The notes under the pieces are model-generated. The model did no database searches. It saw only the letters and a list, made by a program, of their open reading frames with translations, and was not told the origin of the DNA. 64,000 nt of DNA from Phytoamicus setariae (lineage in GTDB: Bacteria > Pseudomonadota > Alphaproteobacteria > Rhizobiales > Rhizobiaceae), in contig NZ_JAEQNC010000002.1 in NCBI RefSeq assembly GCF_016722925.1, forward strand, positions 434,001-498,000, in the 5' to 3' direction. Shown in pieces: positions 48,878 through 58,701 of this stretch (position 1 is its first letter; each line of letters starts with the position of its first letter). The translations under genes were made by a program, and so were the position numbers.

Positions 48878-49810
48878 TCAGGCCTTGGCGATGAGGGCCA
48901 CGGCAATCCGCGATGCCAGTCGGGCATTGTTTTCAACCAGGGCGATGTTGGTTGCCAGGCTGCGTCCACCGGTGAGGTGGAAGATGCTCGACAGCAGATA
49001 GGGTGTTACCGCCTTGCCGGTGATCTCGTCTTCTTCGGCATTGTCGAGCGCCCGGTTGATGTAGATTTCCATCTCGTCGCGCGGGATCTCGTTTTCCTCG
49101 GGCACGGGATTGCCGACCAGCATGCCGCCGCCGATGCCGAGTTCCTCGCGTGTATGCTGGAAATTGGCAATGCCGGCAGGATCATCCAGGCGGAGCGGGC
49201 TCGTGAGGCCCGAATTGCGCGACCAGAAGGCCGGGAATTCGTCCTGCCCGACCGTAACCACCGGAACGCCACGCGTTTCCAGTACTTCGAGCGTCTTGGG
49301 AATGTCGAGGATCGCCTTGGCACCGGCGCAAACCACGATGACCGGCGTGCGGGCCAGCTCTTCGAGGTCGGCCGAGATGTCAAAGGTTTCTTCTGCGCCG
49401 CGATGCACGCCGCCGATGCCGCCTGTCGCAAAAACCCTGATGCCGGCCCGCGCGGCCGCGATCATCGTTGCAGCCACGGTGGTGGCGCCCGTCCGGCGTT
49501 CAGCAATGGCGAATGCGAGATCGGCACGCGACACTTTCATGGCGTCTGTCGTGCGGGCAAGTTGCTCAAGCGTATCTTCCTCCAGGCCGATATGCAGGGT
49601 GCCATCGATGACGGCTATCGTGGCGGGAACGGCTCCATTCTCGCGAATGATCGCCTCGACGCTCTTTGCCATGTCGAGATTGCCGGGATAGGGCATCCCA
49701 TGAGTGATGATCGTCGATTCCAGAGCCACGATCGCCTTGCCGTCGGTCTTGGCCTGTGCGACCTCTGCGGAATAGGTCACTGGAAAGGGGGCGCGCGCGG
49801 ATGTTGTCAT
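48878..49810 (-). CDS. psuG: Pseudouridine-5'-phosphate glycosidase
   Basis: Splits the C-C glycosidic bond of pseudouridine 5'-phosphate to uracil and ribose 5-phosphate. The 310-residue protein has ALESTIITHGMPYP with the catalytic Glu, the Mn/phosphate-binding region VFATGGIGGVHRGAEETFDISADL (in part), and Lys in CAGAKAILDIPKTLE that forms the Schiff base. The C-terminal TPYLLSSIFHLTGGRSLATNIALVENNA is also characteristic. It follows a PfkB kinase gene by 38 bp, matching the PsuK-PsuG pathway. Confidence 0.94.
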   Translation of the reverse strand: MTTSARAPFPVTYSAEVAQAKTDGKAIVALESTIITHGMPYPGNLDMAKSVEAIIRENGAVPATIAVIDGTLHIGLEEDTLEQLARTTDAMKVSRADLAFAIAERRTGATTVAATMIAAARAGIRVFATGGIGGVHRGAEETFDISADLEELARTPVIVVCAGAKAILDIPKTLEVLETRGVPVVTVGQDEFPAFWSRNSGLTSPLRLDDPAGIANFQHTREELGIGGGMLVGNPVPEENEIPRDEMEIYINRALDNAEEDEITGKAVTPYLLSSIFHLTGGRSLATNIALVENNARLASRIAVALIAKA

Positions 49811-49848
49811 GGATCTGATCCTGAATTGAAGAATGCGTAAGGGCGGGT

Positions 49849-50790
49849 TTACAACACTATTTCGGCTTCAGGCACAAGGGCAAGCGTATCGGCCAGCAAT
49901 GCCTGCGTCAAATTCTCCGCAGTCGCCATTTCGCTGGCCAGCGCCAGCCGCGCCGAGGCGACCCCGACTGAAAGTGCTGCCGGCAGCGACTTGCCTTCGA
50001 GCGTGGCGTGCAGGAAACCGGCGGCAAAACCATCGCCCGCTCCCGTGACATCGCCGATAGCCGACAGTTGCGGCGGCAACAGCGCGGCACTCTCTGTTGC
50101 GTTCCAGGCAATCACTTCTTCACGGCCACGGGTGATCGCGCCGCCCTTCAGTCCTGCTTGGCGCATGATCGACGGCCACTCGCGATAGTTTGGCGTCTCC
50201 CGGCCCGTCAAAGCGCGAGCTTCGGCTTCGTTCATGAATATCATGTCGAAATTGGAGAGTTCAGAAACATAGCGGATGACCTTTGCCGGAGAAATTCCGA
50301 TTCCCGCCAGCGGTTTGCCGAACTGGCGGGCCATGCGGCCCAGTTCGGCGAGCGTTTCTGCAGGCAGGTTTGCATCCGTCAGCAGGAAGTCTGTCGCTTC
50401 AATGGAATCGCGAACCGCGCGAACCGACAGCCGTCGGGCGCTGAACAGCTTGTAAAGCTCCATATCGGCCAGCGCGATGACCAGATTGCCGTCTTGCTCC
50501 AGAATTGCGGTGTAGCTTGGAGTCTGCCGGTCGAGAAACGTGAACGGCCGGTCGATGACGCCGGCCGCGCGGGCCGCCTGACTGACTGCTTCGCCGTCCG
50601 CATCTCCACCGCGTGGCGAAATCAGCGTCACGGTATGACCGAGCCGCGCCAGGCTTCGCGCCGCATTGAAGCCGCCGCCGCCAGCCTCCTGGTGCCATGC
50701 GCCGGGATTTGATGCGCCAACAGCGGTAGCGCCTGATATCCGGCCGCGCCGGTCGATATGGGCACCGCCCAGGACGAGGATCTCTGCCAT
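49849..50790 (-). CDS. psuK: PfkB kinase, probable pseudouridine kinase
   Basis: The 313-residue PfkB kinase begins EILVLGGAHIDRRGRISG, has EAGGGGFNAARSLARLG (signature 1) and the catalytic GDVTGAGDGFAAGFLHA near residue 240. Pseudouridine kinase is assigned because psuG follows; the protein alone would only be called a carbohydrate/nucleoside kinase. First gene of a two-gene operon on the minus strand, divergent from recA. No transporter is next to it, so the source may be internal RNA turnover. Confidence 0.85.
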   Translation of the reverse strand: MAEILVLGGAHIDRRGRISGATAVGASNPGAWHQEAGGGGFNAARSLARLGHTVTLISPRGGDADGEAVSQAARAAGVIDRPFTFLDRQTPSYTAILEQDGNLVIALADMELYKLFSARRLSVRAVRDSIEATDFLLTDANLPAETLAELGRMARQFGKPLAGIGISPAKVIRYVSELSNFDMIFMNEAEARALTGRETPNYREWPSIMRQAGLKGGAITRGREEVIAWNATESAALLPPQLSAIGDVTGAGDGFAAGFLHATLEGKSLPAALSVGVASARLALASEMATAENLTQALLADTLALVPEAEIVL

Positions 50791-50951
50791 GCTCTCTATT
50801 CTATCCAGTTAATTACTCATCTTAGCGACAAAGTGCAGGCGAGGGCAAGTGTAACCTCCTACAAGCTGTTGAAAAGATTGCCGAAACAAAAATAGAACGG
50901 AGACCGGAAAAAATATCTTTTTCAGTCACTTGGCGCAGCATTGCCAAATGA

Positions 50952-50966
50952 GAACAAATAGAGTAC
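50952..50966. promoter_or_regulatory. Near-consensus LexA (SOS) box upstream of recA
   Basis: GAAC-AAATAGA-GTAC. The alphaproteobacterial LexA box is GAAC-N7-GAAC (GTTC-N7-GTTC on the other strand); the second half-site here differs by one base. It lies about 60 nt before the recA ATG, where the promoter is expected. Confidence 0.6.
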
Positions 50967-51024
50967 ATGTCTTCTATGGACAGCGCATTGCTTCGTTGAC
51001 ACGATTAACCTAAAGGTGGACAGA

Positions 51025-52113
51025 ATGGCCCAGAATTCATTGCGACTCGTTGAGGAAAAATCGGTGGACAAAAGCAAGGCACTGGACGCGGCTCTCTCCC
51101 AGATCGAACGTTCGTTCGGCAAGGGATCGATCATGCGTCTTGGTTCGAACGAGAATGTGGTCGAGATCGAGACGGTTCCCACCGGCTCGCTCGGCCTCGA
51201 TATCGCGCTTGGCGTCGGCGGATTGCCCAAGGGGCGCATCATTGAAATCTATGGGCCGGAAAGCTCGGGTAAGACGACGCTGGCGCTGCAGACGATCGCC
51301 GAGGCGCAGAAAAAGGGCGGCATTTGTGCGTTTGTCGACGCCGAACATGCGCTCGACCCCGTCTATGCACGCAAGCTCGGTGTCGATCTCGAGAACCTTC
51401 TGATCTCCCAGCCGGATACCGGCGAGCAGGCGCTCGAAATCACCGATACGTTGGTGCGTTCCGGCGCGATTGATGTTCTGGTCATCGACTCGGTTGCAGC
51501 GCTGACGCCGCGCGCCGAAATCGAAGGCGAAATGGGCGACAGCCTGCCGGGCCTGCAGGCGCGCCTGATGAGTCAGGCACTGCGCAAGCTGACGGCGTCG
51601 ATTTCCCGTTCCAACTGCATGGTCATCTTCATCAACCAGATCCGCATGAAGATCGGTGTGATGTTCGGTTCGCCGGAAACCACCACTGGCGGCAATGCTC
51701 TCAAGTTCTATGCTTCGGTGCGCCTCGATATCCGCCGCATCGGCTCGGTCAAGGAGCGCGACGAGGTCGTTGGCAACCAGACCCGCGTCAAGGTCGTCAA
51801 GAACAAGATGGCGCCTCCCTTCAAGCAGGTCGAGTTCGACATCATGTATGGCGAGGGCGTATCGAAGACGGGCGAACTGGTCGATCTCGGCGTGAAGGCC
51901 GGCATCGTCGAAAAGTCCGGAGCGTGGTTCTCCTATAACAGCCAGCGCCTCGGGCAGGGACGGGAGAATGCCAAGACGTTCCTGCGCGAAAACCCCGATC
52001 TGGCGCGTGAGATCGAGCTTGCGATCCGCCAGAATGCCGGTCTTATCGCCGAACGGTTCCTTGAGAATGGTGGTCCCGAGGCCGGTGACGGCGACGACGC
52101 GCTGGAGGCGTGA
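51025..52113 (+). CDS. recA: Recombinase A
   Basis: Strand-exchange ATPase and LexA co-protease, 362 residues. Walker [11 protein letters not shown], the Walker B region [12 protein letters not shown], loop L1 [25 protein letters not shown] (in part) and loop L2 [28 protein letters not shown] (in part) are intact. ATG 51025 has AGGTGG at 7 nt spacing; GTG 51016 inside that Shine-Dalgarno is not the start. Single gene with its own terminator and a probable LexA box. The variable acidic C-terminus [14 protein letters not shown] is normal. Confidence 0.98.
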   Translation: MAQNSLRLVEEKSVDKSKALDAALSQIERSFGKGSIMRLGSNENVVEIETVPTGSLGLDIALGVGGLPKGRIIEIYGPESSGKTTLALQTIAEAQKKGGICAFVDAEHALDPVYARKLGVDLENLLISQPDTGEQALEITDTLVRSGAIDVLVIDSVAALTPRAEIEGEMGDSLPGLQARLMSQALRKLTASISRSNCMVIFINQIRMKIGVMFGSPETTTGGNALKFYASVRLDIRRIGSVKERDEVVGNQTRVKVVKNKMAPPFKQVEFDIMYGEGVSKTGELVDLGVKAGIVEKSGAWFSYNSQRLGQGRENAKTFLRENPDLAREIELAIRQNAGLIAERFLENGGPEAGDGDDALEA

Positions 52114-52145
52114 TTTAGACCCTCGCGCACGATCCTGAATTTGTG

Positions 52146-52185
52146 GCGCCACCGGCATGGAAATCATGCCGGTGGCGCTTTGTTT
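52146..52185 (+). terminator. Intrinsic terminator after recA
   Basis: 14-bp perfect stem GCGCCACCGGCATG / CATGCCGGTGGCGC with a 5-nt loop, followed by TTTGTTT. Confidence 0.92.
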
Positions 52186-52272
52186 ATCTGGACATGGTTA
52201 AAGCCGAACGATAAAAGCCCAAAGACTTAAAAAGGCGCCACTTTCGGGCGTACCAGGTATAAAGGGCATCAT

Positions 52273-54930
52273 ATGAGTGGCGTGAACGAGATCCGGTCTG
52301 CGTTTCTGGATTACTTCGGTAGGAATGGGCACGAAGTCGTCGCCTCATCGCCGCTGGTACCGCGCAACGATCCCACGCTGATGTTCACCAATGCCGGCAT
52401 GGTGCAGTTCAAGAACGTTTTCACCGGGCTTGAATCGCGTCCGTATTCGACGGCAGCAAGCGCGCAGAAATGCGTGCGTGCCGGTGGCAAGCACAACGAC
52501 CTCGACAATGTCGGCTACACAGCCCGACACCACACTTTTTTCGAGATGCTCGGCAACTTCTCCTTTGGCGACTATTTCAAGGAACGCGCGATAGAACTCG
52601 CCTGGAACCTGATCACCAAGGAATATGGCATTGACCGCAATCGCCTTCTGGTGACGGTCTATCACACCGATGATGAAGCCTTCGGTCTGTGGAAGAAGAT
52701 CGCCGGTCTTTCCGAAGACAAGATCATCCGCATCGCCACCAGTGACAATTTCTGGGCGATGGGCGATACCGGCCCCTGCGGCCCCTGTTCGGAGATCTTC
52801 TACGACCACGGCGACCATATCTGGGGCGGTCCTCCGGGTTCCAAGGACGAAGACGGCGACCGTTTCATCGAGATCTGGAACCTGGTCTTCATGCAGTATG
52901 AGCAGGTGACCAAGGACCAGCGGGTCGACCTGCCGCGTCCGTCGATCGATACGGGCATGGGTCTCGAGCGTGTCTCTGCGCTCCTGCAGGGCAAGCACGA
53001 CAACTACGACACCGACCTTTTCCGTGCGCTGATCGCTGCCTCGATGGAGGCAACCTCGACCGACGCCGAGGGCCAGCGCCGTGCGAGCCATCGGGTGATC
53101 GCAGACCATCTCAGGTCTGCCGCATTCCTGATCGCTGACGGCGTGTTGCCGTCCAACGAAGGCCGCGGTTATGTCCTGCGCCGCATCATGCGCCGCGCCA
53201 TGCGCCATGGCGAGTTGCTTGGTGCACGCGAACCGTTGATGTGGAAGCTGGTGCCGGCGCTCGTAGGTCAGATGGGCGCGGCCTATCCCGAACTGGTGCG
53301 CGGTGAGGGGCTGATCGCTGAAACATTGAAGCTCGAGGAAACCCGCTTCCGCAAGACGCTCGAGCGCGGCCTGGGCTTGCTCAACGACGCCGTCTCCGGC
53401 CTGAGCGACGGCGGCGAACTTGATGGCGAAACAGCGTTCAAACTCTACGACACCTACGGTTTTCCGCTTGACCTGACGCAGGATGCGCTGCGGCAGAAGA
53501 ATATCAGCGTCGATACCGATGCGTTCGCCAAGGCAATGGCGCGCCAGAAGGCCGAGGCCCGCGCCAACTGGTCAGGCTCTGGCGATGCTGCCACCGAAGC
53601 GGTCTGGTTCGAGATCAAGGAAGCGCATGGAGCGACGGAATTCCTGGGCTACGACACCGAGCGCGCCGAAGGCGTGGTACAGGCTCTCGTATCCAATGGC
53701 GCCACCGCAAAAAGCGCTTCGGCGGGAGACAAAGTTGAGATCGTCGTCAACCAGACGCCGTTCTATGCCGAATCCGGTGGCCAGATGGGCGATGCCGGTG
53801 TGATCCTGTTCGAAGGCGGCAAGGCAGAGGTTCGCGATACCCTGAAGAAGGGTGACGGCCTGTTTGTCCATTATGCTGAAGTCGTCGAGGGGACACTCAA
53901 GGTATCCGATGCCGTCGTGCTTGAAGTCGATCACGCCCGCCGTGGCCGGTTGCGCTCCAATCACTCCGCGACCCATTTGATCCACGAAGCGTTGCGCGAA
54001 ATACTCGGCACGCATGTTGCCCAGAAGGGTTCGCTCGTGGCGCCGGAGCGGTTGCGTTTCGATGTCTCGCATCCCAAGCCGGTGACGGCGGAAGAACTTA
54101 AGGCCGTTGAGATCATGGCCAACGAGATCGTCGTCCAGAATGCGCCTGTGACCACGCGCCTGATGAGTGTCGACGACGCGATTTCTGAAGGGGCCATGGC
54201 TCTGTTCGGCGAGAAATACGGCGACGAAGTCCGTGTTGTTTCGATGGGCAAGGCCAAGCACGGTTCCAAGAGCGGCAAAGCCTATTCGGTCGAGCTCTGC
54301 GGTGGCACACATGTCGGTGCGACCGGCGATATCGGCCTGATCCGCATCCTCAGTGACAGTGCGGTGGGCGCAGGCGTTCGTCGCATCGAGGCACTGACCG
54401 GCGAGGCGGCGCGCGAGTACCTTTCGACCCAGGATGAGCGTGTCAAGTCACTCGCCTCGGTGCTCAAGGTCCAGCCGGATGACGTTGTCGGTCGCGTGGA
54501 AGCACTGATGGACGAGCGCAAGAAGCTGGAACGCGAGTTGGCTGACGTCAAGAAGAAGCTCGCCCTTGGCGGCGGCGGTTCGGCTGGCGGCGATGGCATT
54601 CGCGACATCAACGGGGTGAAATTCCTTGGCCGTGTCGTGACCGGCGTGGAACCGAAGGACCTCAAGGGACTTGCCGACGAGGGCAAGAAGTCGGCCGGCT
54701 CCGGCGTAGTAGCATTCGTCGGCGTGTCCGATGATGGCAAGGCGAGCGCCGTGGTGGCGGTTACGGATGATCTGACGGCACGCTTCAGCGCAGTTGATCT
54801 CGTCCGCATCGCCTCTCAGGCACTGGGCGGCAAGGGCGGCGGCGGCCGGCCTGACATGGCGCAGGCGGGTGGCCCCGATGGCGCACAGGCGGAGAACGCC
54901 ATTGAGGCGGTTGCTGCGGCGATCGGCTGA
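52273..54930 (+). CDS. alaS: Alanyl-tRNA synthetase
   Basis: Class II synthetase of 885 residues charging tRNA-Ala. Catalytic domain with [27 protein letters not shown] (in part), [20 protein letters not shown] and [14 protein letters not shown]. Editing domain with the zinc-binding [11 protein letters not shown] and the CGGTH site. A C-Ala domain closes the protein ([29 protein letters not shown], in part). Length and motifs are complete. It follows recA, a common alphaproteobacterial order, but recA has its own terminator. Confidence 0.98.
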   Translation: MSGVNEIRSAFLDYFGRNGHEVVASSPLVPRNDPTLMFTNAGMVQFKNVFTGLESRPYSTAASAQKCVRAGGKHNDLDNVGYTARHHTFFEMLGNFSFGDYFKERAIELAWNLITKEYGIDRNRLLVTVYHTDDEAFGLWKKIAGLSEDKIIRIATSDNFWAMGDTGPCGPCSEIFYDHGDHIWGGPPGSKDEDGDRFIEIWNLVFMQYEQVTKDQRVDLPRPSIDTGMGLERVSALLQGKHDNYDTDLFRALIAASMEATSTDAEGQRRASHRVIADHLRSAAFLIADGVLPSNEGRGYVLRRIMRRAMRHGELLGAREPLMWKLVPALVGQMGAAYPELVRGEGLIAETLKLEETRFRKTLERGLGLLNDAVSGLSDGGELDGETAFKLYDTYGFPLDLTQDALRQKNISVDTDAFAKAMARQKAEARANWSGSGDAATEAVWFEIKEAHGATEFLGYDTERAEGVVQALVSNGATAKSASAGDKVEIVVNQTPFYAESGGQMGDAGVILFEGGKAEVRDTLKKGDGLFVHYAEVVEGTLKVSDAVVLEVDHARRGRLRSNHSATHLIHEALREILGTHVAQKGSLVAPERLRFDVSHPKPVTAEELKAVEIMANEIVVQNAPVTTRLMSVDDAISEGAMALFGEKYGDEVRVVSMGKAKHGSKSGKAYSVELCGGTHVGATGDIGLIRILSDSAVGAGVRRIEALTGEAAREYLSTQDERVKSLASVLKVQPDDVVGRVEALMDERKKLERELADVKKKLALGGGGSAGGDGIRDINGVKFLGRVVTGVEPKDLKGLADEGKKSAGSGVVAFVGVSDDGKASAVVAVTDDLTARFSAVDLVRIASQALGGKGGGGRPDMAQAGGPDGAQAENAIEAVAAAIG

Positions 54931-54955
54931 GGCACACGCGATTTTCGCTGATGGG

Positions 54956-54982
54956 AGGGGCGCCACGAGCGCCCCTTTTTTG
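54956..54982 (+). terminator. Intrinsic terminator after alaS
   Basis: AGGGGCGC-N5-GCGCCCCT followed by T6, 25 nt after the alaS stop. Confidence 0.92.
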
Positions 54983-55088
54983 TGTTCATTTGACGTGATT
55001 TTCCGGCTCGCTTGTAATTTATGGAATGTGCTTCGTTTTTTCTTAAATTTTTAGGTTTAGGGCTGCTCTCGATTTATGGAGAGCGCGC

Positions 55089-56351
55089 GTGGTCGGCATA
55101 CTCAACATAGCGACAATCATGGTCTGCACGGCGCTGATGACGCTGGTGGTCGCGCTTGCTCTGACTTTCGTCTGGATTTTCGAAAAGCGCGAGAAAGCTG
55201 TTGGCTGGTGGTGCCTGAGCATGTGGATGGGCACGCTTGCCGCCTCCCTGCTGGCATTTCGGGCTGTCACGCCGTGGTGGTTCGGAATAGGGTTGGGCAA
55301 TGCGGCGGCCATCGTCGCTTATGGTTTGATTGCAGCGGGATTTGCTGCCTTTGCCGGCAGGAAGGCCAAGCTGCCCCTGGTTTTGGCAGGCTCGGCTTTC
55401 TGGTTTGTTTGCGTCTATGGATTCGAAGCCGTCCACAACGATGTGAACAAGCGAGTTATCGTCAGTTCATTGGCGATCGGCCTATATTGCTTTCTGGTGG
55501 TATTGGAGTGCTGGCGCCAGTGGAAGCTCGAGCGCTTGCCGTCGCTGCTGGCGGCCGTCGCCTTCTATGCCAGCCATGGATTGTTCTATGTCGTGCGCAT
55601 CCCTATGGTTATCGTGTCGCCGGTGCAGGATGTCTCGGTAAACTACGGTTCTCTCTGGTATGCCGTGGTTTCGCTGGAGGCATTTGTCCACTGCGTGTTT
55701 GCGTCTTTCGTATTCCTCGCGTTGATCCGCGAGCGCGCCGAACGTCGCTACAAGCTGGCTGCCGAAATTGACAGCCTGACATCGGTTGCAAGCCGCCGGT
55801 ATTTTGTCTCCGAAACGCGTGATTTGCTTGCACGCAAGCCCAAGGCCGCATCGCTGGCGGTGCTGGATCTGGATTACTTCAAGAAAATCAATGATACTTA
55901 TGGACATATGGCGGGTGACCGTGTCCTACAGATCTTCGCGCGCTATGTAGAGAACGAGCTGGAAGGCGGTATGGTGTTCGGCCGGCTCGGCGGCGAGGAG
56001 TTTGGGCTGTTCGTCGCCAATCGCTCCGAAGGGGAGGTGGCGGCTTTCATCGAGAAAATCCGGGCCGGCGTCGAAGCACTTGACATGCGTTTCAACGGCC
56101 AAGTCCTCAAGGTAACCACCAGCATCGGCATTGCCAGCATTGCGGAAGCCGGGTTGGATATCGACCATCTGATGGCGGGGGCCGACAACGCTCTCTATGT
56201 CAGCAAGCATGGAGGTCGCAATCGCGCCAGCGTCTTTCACCCCGCCATGCGCATCCAGAAGATTTTCGAGAACGGTGAGGAAAGTCGCATCAGCCTGTCA
56301 AAGAAACGTCTCAGTCGCATTTCGATCCGCAGCAAGCCTGGCAGGGCATAG
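55089..56351 (+). CDS. Membrane GGDEF diguanylate cyclase (copy 1 of a tandem pair)
   Basis: Makes c-di-GMP. The 420-residue protein has about six TM helices (residues 1-215). A GGDEF domain follows (about 225-385) with DLDYFKKINDTYGH and an active-type GGEEF loop. The signature before it is SLTSVASRRYF, a departure from the usual LTGLxNRR. No RxxD inhibitory site precedes GGEEF (sequence LEGGMVFGRL), so product inhibition may be absent. GTG start with GGAG 8 nt upstream. The N-terminal sensor has no named domain. Its GGDEF half is about 90% identical to the next gene, the N-terminal half far less. Confidence 0.9.
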   Translation: MVGILNIATIMVCTALMTLVVALALTFVWIFEKREKAVGWWCLSMWMGTLAASLLAFRAVTPWWFGIGLGNAAAIVAYGLIAAGFAAFAGRKAKLPLVLAGSAFWFVCVYGFEAVHNDVNKRVIVSSLAIGLYCFLVVLECWRQWKLERLPSLLAAVAFYASHGLFYVVRIPMVIVSPVQDVSVNYGSLWYAVVSLEAFVHCVFASFVFLALIRERAERRYKLAAEIDSLTSVASRRYFVSETRDLLARKPKAASLAVLDLDYFKKINDTYGHMAGDRVLQIFARYVENELEGGMVFGRLGGEEFGLFVANRSEGEVAAFIEKIRAGVEALDMRFNGQVLKVTTSIGIASIAEAGLDIDHLMAGADNALYVSKHGGRNRASVFHPAMRIQKIFENGEESRISLSKKRLSRISIRSKPGRA

Positions 56352-56357
56352 GTTGGG

Positions 56358-56385
56358 TTTGCAAGTAAACAACGCTTGTCAAATT
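56358..56385 (+). repeat. Downstream copy of a short dyad, first GGDEF gene
   Basis: TTTGCAAG-(9-10 nt)-CTTGTCAAA immediately after the first cyclase. A closely similar segment follows the second cyclase (57731-57758). The shared sequence indicates that the duplication included the 3' flank; the dyad could form a small stem-loop. Confidence 0.6.
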
Positions 56386-56460
56386 GGGCCACGCCGCAAG
56401 TATTGGCCATTTTATTAAACCTTTAGCGCTATTGCATCTCTTGATCAGGAGAGGTGCTTT

Positions 56461-57723
56461 TTGCCGGATTTTTTCAGTATTCTCACTGTGATGCTGTGCA
56501 GTGGATTGGTGTCACTGGTGTTGGCGCTCGTCCTGTCCTTCGTATGGCTGTTCGAACGCAATGAGAAAGCCGTCGGCTGGTGGTGCGCGGCGATGTGGAT
56601 GATCACCGTCGGTTTCGTGCTTTTGGCGTTCCGGACATCAACACCCATCTGGTTCGGCATCGCTCTCGGAAACGCCGCAGTTATCACCGGTTACGCGCTG
56701 GTCGGAGCAGGTTTTCTGGTGTTTGCGCGAAAAAAGGTCGACTGGCGCTTGCTGGCGATCGGCCCGGGGATCTGGATACTCTCGCTCATCTGCTTTGAGG
56801 CGGTTCGGGCTGACTTCAATCTTCGCATCATGATTATCTCGGCCATTGTTTCCTCCTACACAGTGCTGGCTGCATTCGCCGCATTTGCGAGCTGGAAAGA
56901 GGAGCGGCTGCCATCTGCACTGCTGGCCGTGGTTTTCTACGGCTGCCACGCCGTGTTCTATTCGTTGCGCATTCCGCTCGCCCATCAGTTTCCGCTCGAT
57001 GAGGTAACCTTCCTGCGAGAAGTCAACTGGTTCACGATATTGGCACTCGAAGCCTTCCTGCAGAGTACATTCACGTCTTTCGTTTTCCTTGTTCTGATCC
57101 GCGAGCGCTCCGAACGTCGCTACAAGCTGGCTGCTGAAGTCGACAGTCTGACGTCGGTCGCAAACCGCCGCTATTTTGTCTCCGAAACGGGCGCACTGCT
57201 TGCGCGCAAGCCCAAGGCCGCGTCGCTGGCTGTGCTGGATTTGGATTATTTCAAGAAAATCAATGATACGTACGGCCATATGGCGGGGGACCGGGTCCTG
57301 CAGATTTTTGCGCGTTACGTTGAGAGCGAGTTGGAAGACGGGATGGTGTTCGGCCGTCTCGGCGGTGAGGAGTTCGGATTGTTCGTCGCGGGCCGTTCGG
57401 AAGATGAAGCTGTTGCCTTCATCGATAAAATTCGCACTGGCGTCGAGGCGCTCGACATGCGTTTCAACGGCCATGTGCTGAAGGTAACCACCAGCATCGG
57501 GATTGCCAGCATTGCGGAAGCCGGACTGGATTTCGATCACCTGATGGCGGGGGCCGACAACGCACTTTATGTCAGCAAGCGCGAGGGCCGCAATCGCGCC
57601 AGCGTCTTCCATCCGGCCATGCGCCTCCAGAAAATTTTCGAGGGTGGCGAGGAAAGCCGTATCAGCCTGTCCAAGAAGCGCCTCAGCCGCATCTCGGTCC
57701 GTAGCAGGCCGGGCCGGGCATGA
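56461..57723 (+). CDS. Membrane GGDEF diguanylate cyclase (copy 2 of a tandem pair)
   Basis: Tandem paralogue of the preceding gene, also 420 residues, with the same layout: about six TM helices, then GGDEF with DLDYFKKINDTYGH and GGEEF. Here the signature reads SLTSVANRRYF, closer to consensus. Again no RxxD I-site (LEDGMVFGRL). The start is TTG, supported by GGAGAGG at 6 nt spacing and by alignment with copy 1. The sensor half diverges (roughly half identical), implying a different stimulus while output stays constant. It is followed by an AraC-type regulator on the same strand. Confidence 0.9.
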   Translation: MPDFFSILTVMLCSGLVSLVLALVLSFVWLFERNEKAVGWWCAAMWMITVGFVLLAFRTSTPIWFGIALGNAAVITGYALVGAGFLVFARKKVDWRLLAIGPGIWILSLICFEAVRADFNLRIMIISAIVSSYTVLAAFAAFASWKEERLPSALLAVVFYGCHAVFYSLRIPLAHQFPLDEVTFLREVNWFTILALEAFLQSTFTSFVFLVLIRERSERRYKLAAEVDSLTSVANRRYFVSETGALLARKPKAASLAVLDLDYFKKINDTYGHMAGDRVLQIFARYVESELEDGMVFGRLGGEEFGLFVAGRSEDEAVAFIDKIRTGVEALDMRFNGHVLKVTTSIGIASIAEAGLDFDHLMAGADNALYVSKREGRNRASVFHPAMRLQKIFEGGEESRISLSKKRLSRISVRSRPGRA

Positions 57724-57730
57724 TCGTCAT

Positions 57731-57758
57731 TTTGCAAGTCAGCAAGACTTGTCAAATC
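57731..57758 (+). repeat. Downstream copy of a short dyad, second GGDEF gene
   Basis: Counterpart of 56358-56385 with the same TTTGCAAG ... CTTGTCAAA arrangement. It lies between the second cyclase and the AraC regulator start. Confidence 0.6.
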
Positions 57759-57790
57759 GATCCGTGGTTCAGAGTTTCCGTCGAACGGAA

Positions 57791-58651
57791 ATGAAAATGA
57801 GCGAACACAGCAATCCCTGGATCAACTACGAAAAGCGCATCCGCCGCGTTACCGACCATATCCATGCCCATCTGGATGAGGAACTGGATCTGGACCGGCT
57901 GGCGGAAATTGCCTGCATGTCGGCCTACCACTGGCACCGCATCTATCGCGCCGTGCTGGGCGAGACGCCGGCCATGACGGTCAAGCGTCTCCGGCTGCAT
58001 CGGGCGGCGGGCGACCTCGTCACGACAACGAGGCCGATCGCCGATATCGCCAGGCAGTGCGGCTATCCCAATCTGCAATCATTCACCCGGATCTTCCGGG
58101 CGGATTACGGAATACCGCCGGCCGCTTGGCGAAAGCAGGGAAAGCATGTCGCTCCGTTGCAACCGAAACCAAACGGAGACACCGTCATGTATGACGTCAG
58201 TATTAGAAAGCTTAGCGACAAAAGCGCGGTCGGCATCGACCACGCCGGCTCGTATATGGAGATCAACAAGGCCTTCACGACACTGTTCTCGCAACTGGCC
58301 GGAGCAGACCGGCTGGGCGATGTCAGGGAAATGTTTGGGCTTTACCTCGATGATCCCGATACAGTGGCGGTCGAACAACTGCGGTCGGCGGCTTGCGTTG
58401 TGCTGGCATCTGCGACCACTGTGCCGGCAGGATTGAAGAGCTTTCATACGGCAGGTGGCGATTACGCCGTTCTTACCCACAAGGGACCATACGCCAACCT
58501 GCAGCTTGCTTATCGCTGGCTCTATAGCACGTGGTTGAAGGGAGCGGGCCGCGAATTGCGCGACGCACCACTCTTCGAGGTCTATGTTAACAATCCGCGC
58601 GAGGTTCCTGCGTCCGAATTGCTAACGGAGATCTGCGTGCCATTGAAGTAG
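57791..58651 (+). CDS. AraC family regulator with GyrI-like effector domain
   Basis: The 286-residue protein has an N-terminal AraC double helix-turn-helix (about 15-115: VTDHIHAHLDEELDLDRLAEIACMSAYHWHRIYR and IADIARQCGYPNLQSFTRIFRADYGIPPAAWR, each in part). A C-terminal GyrI-like/SOUL-type domain follows (about 135-285: VGIDHAGSYMEINKAF, AVLTHKGPYANLQLAYRWLY, FEVYVNNPREVP). This Rob/SoxS-GyrI fusion type often senses small molecules. ATG 57791 and 57797 are both possible starts. The family typically regulates nearby transport or detoxification genes, none of which is here. Confidence 0.9.
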   Translation: MKMSEHSNPWINYEKRIRRVTDHIHAHLDEELDLDRLAEIACMSAYHWHRIYRAVLGETPAMTVKRLRLHRAAGDLVTTTRPIADIARQCGYPNLQSFTRIFRADYGIPPAAWRKQGKHVAPLQPKPNGDTVMYDVSIRKLSDKSAVGIDHAGSYMEINKAFTTLFSQLAGADRLGDVREMFGLYLDDPDTVAVEQLRSAACVVLASATTVPAGLKSFHTAGGDYAVLTHKGPYANLQLAYRWLYSTWLKGAGRELRDAPLFEVYVNNPREVPASELLTEICVPLK

Positions 58652-58701
58652 GTGGGATTTCCTAAAGCAAGTCGCATCTTAAATTTCGCGCCGCATCAGA
58701 C

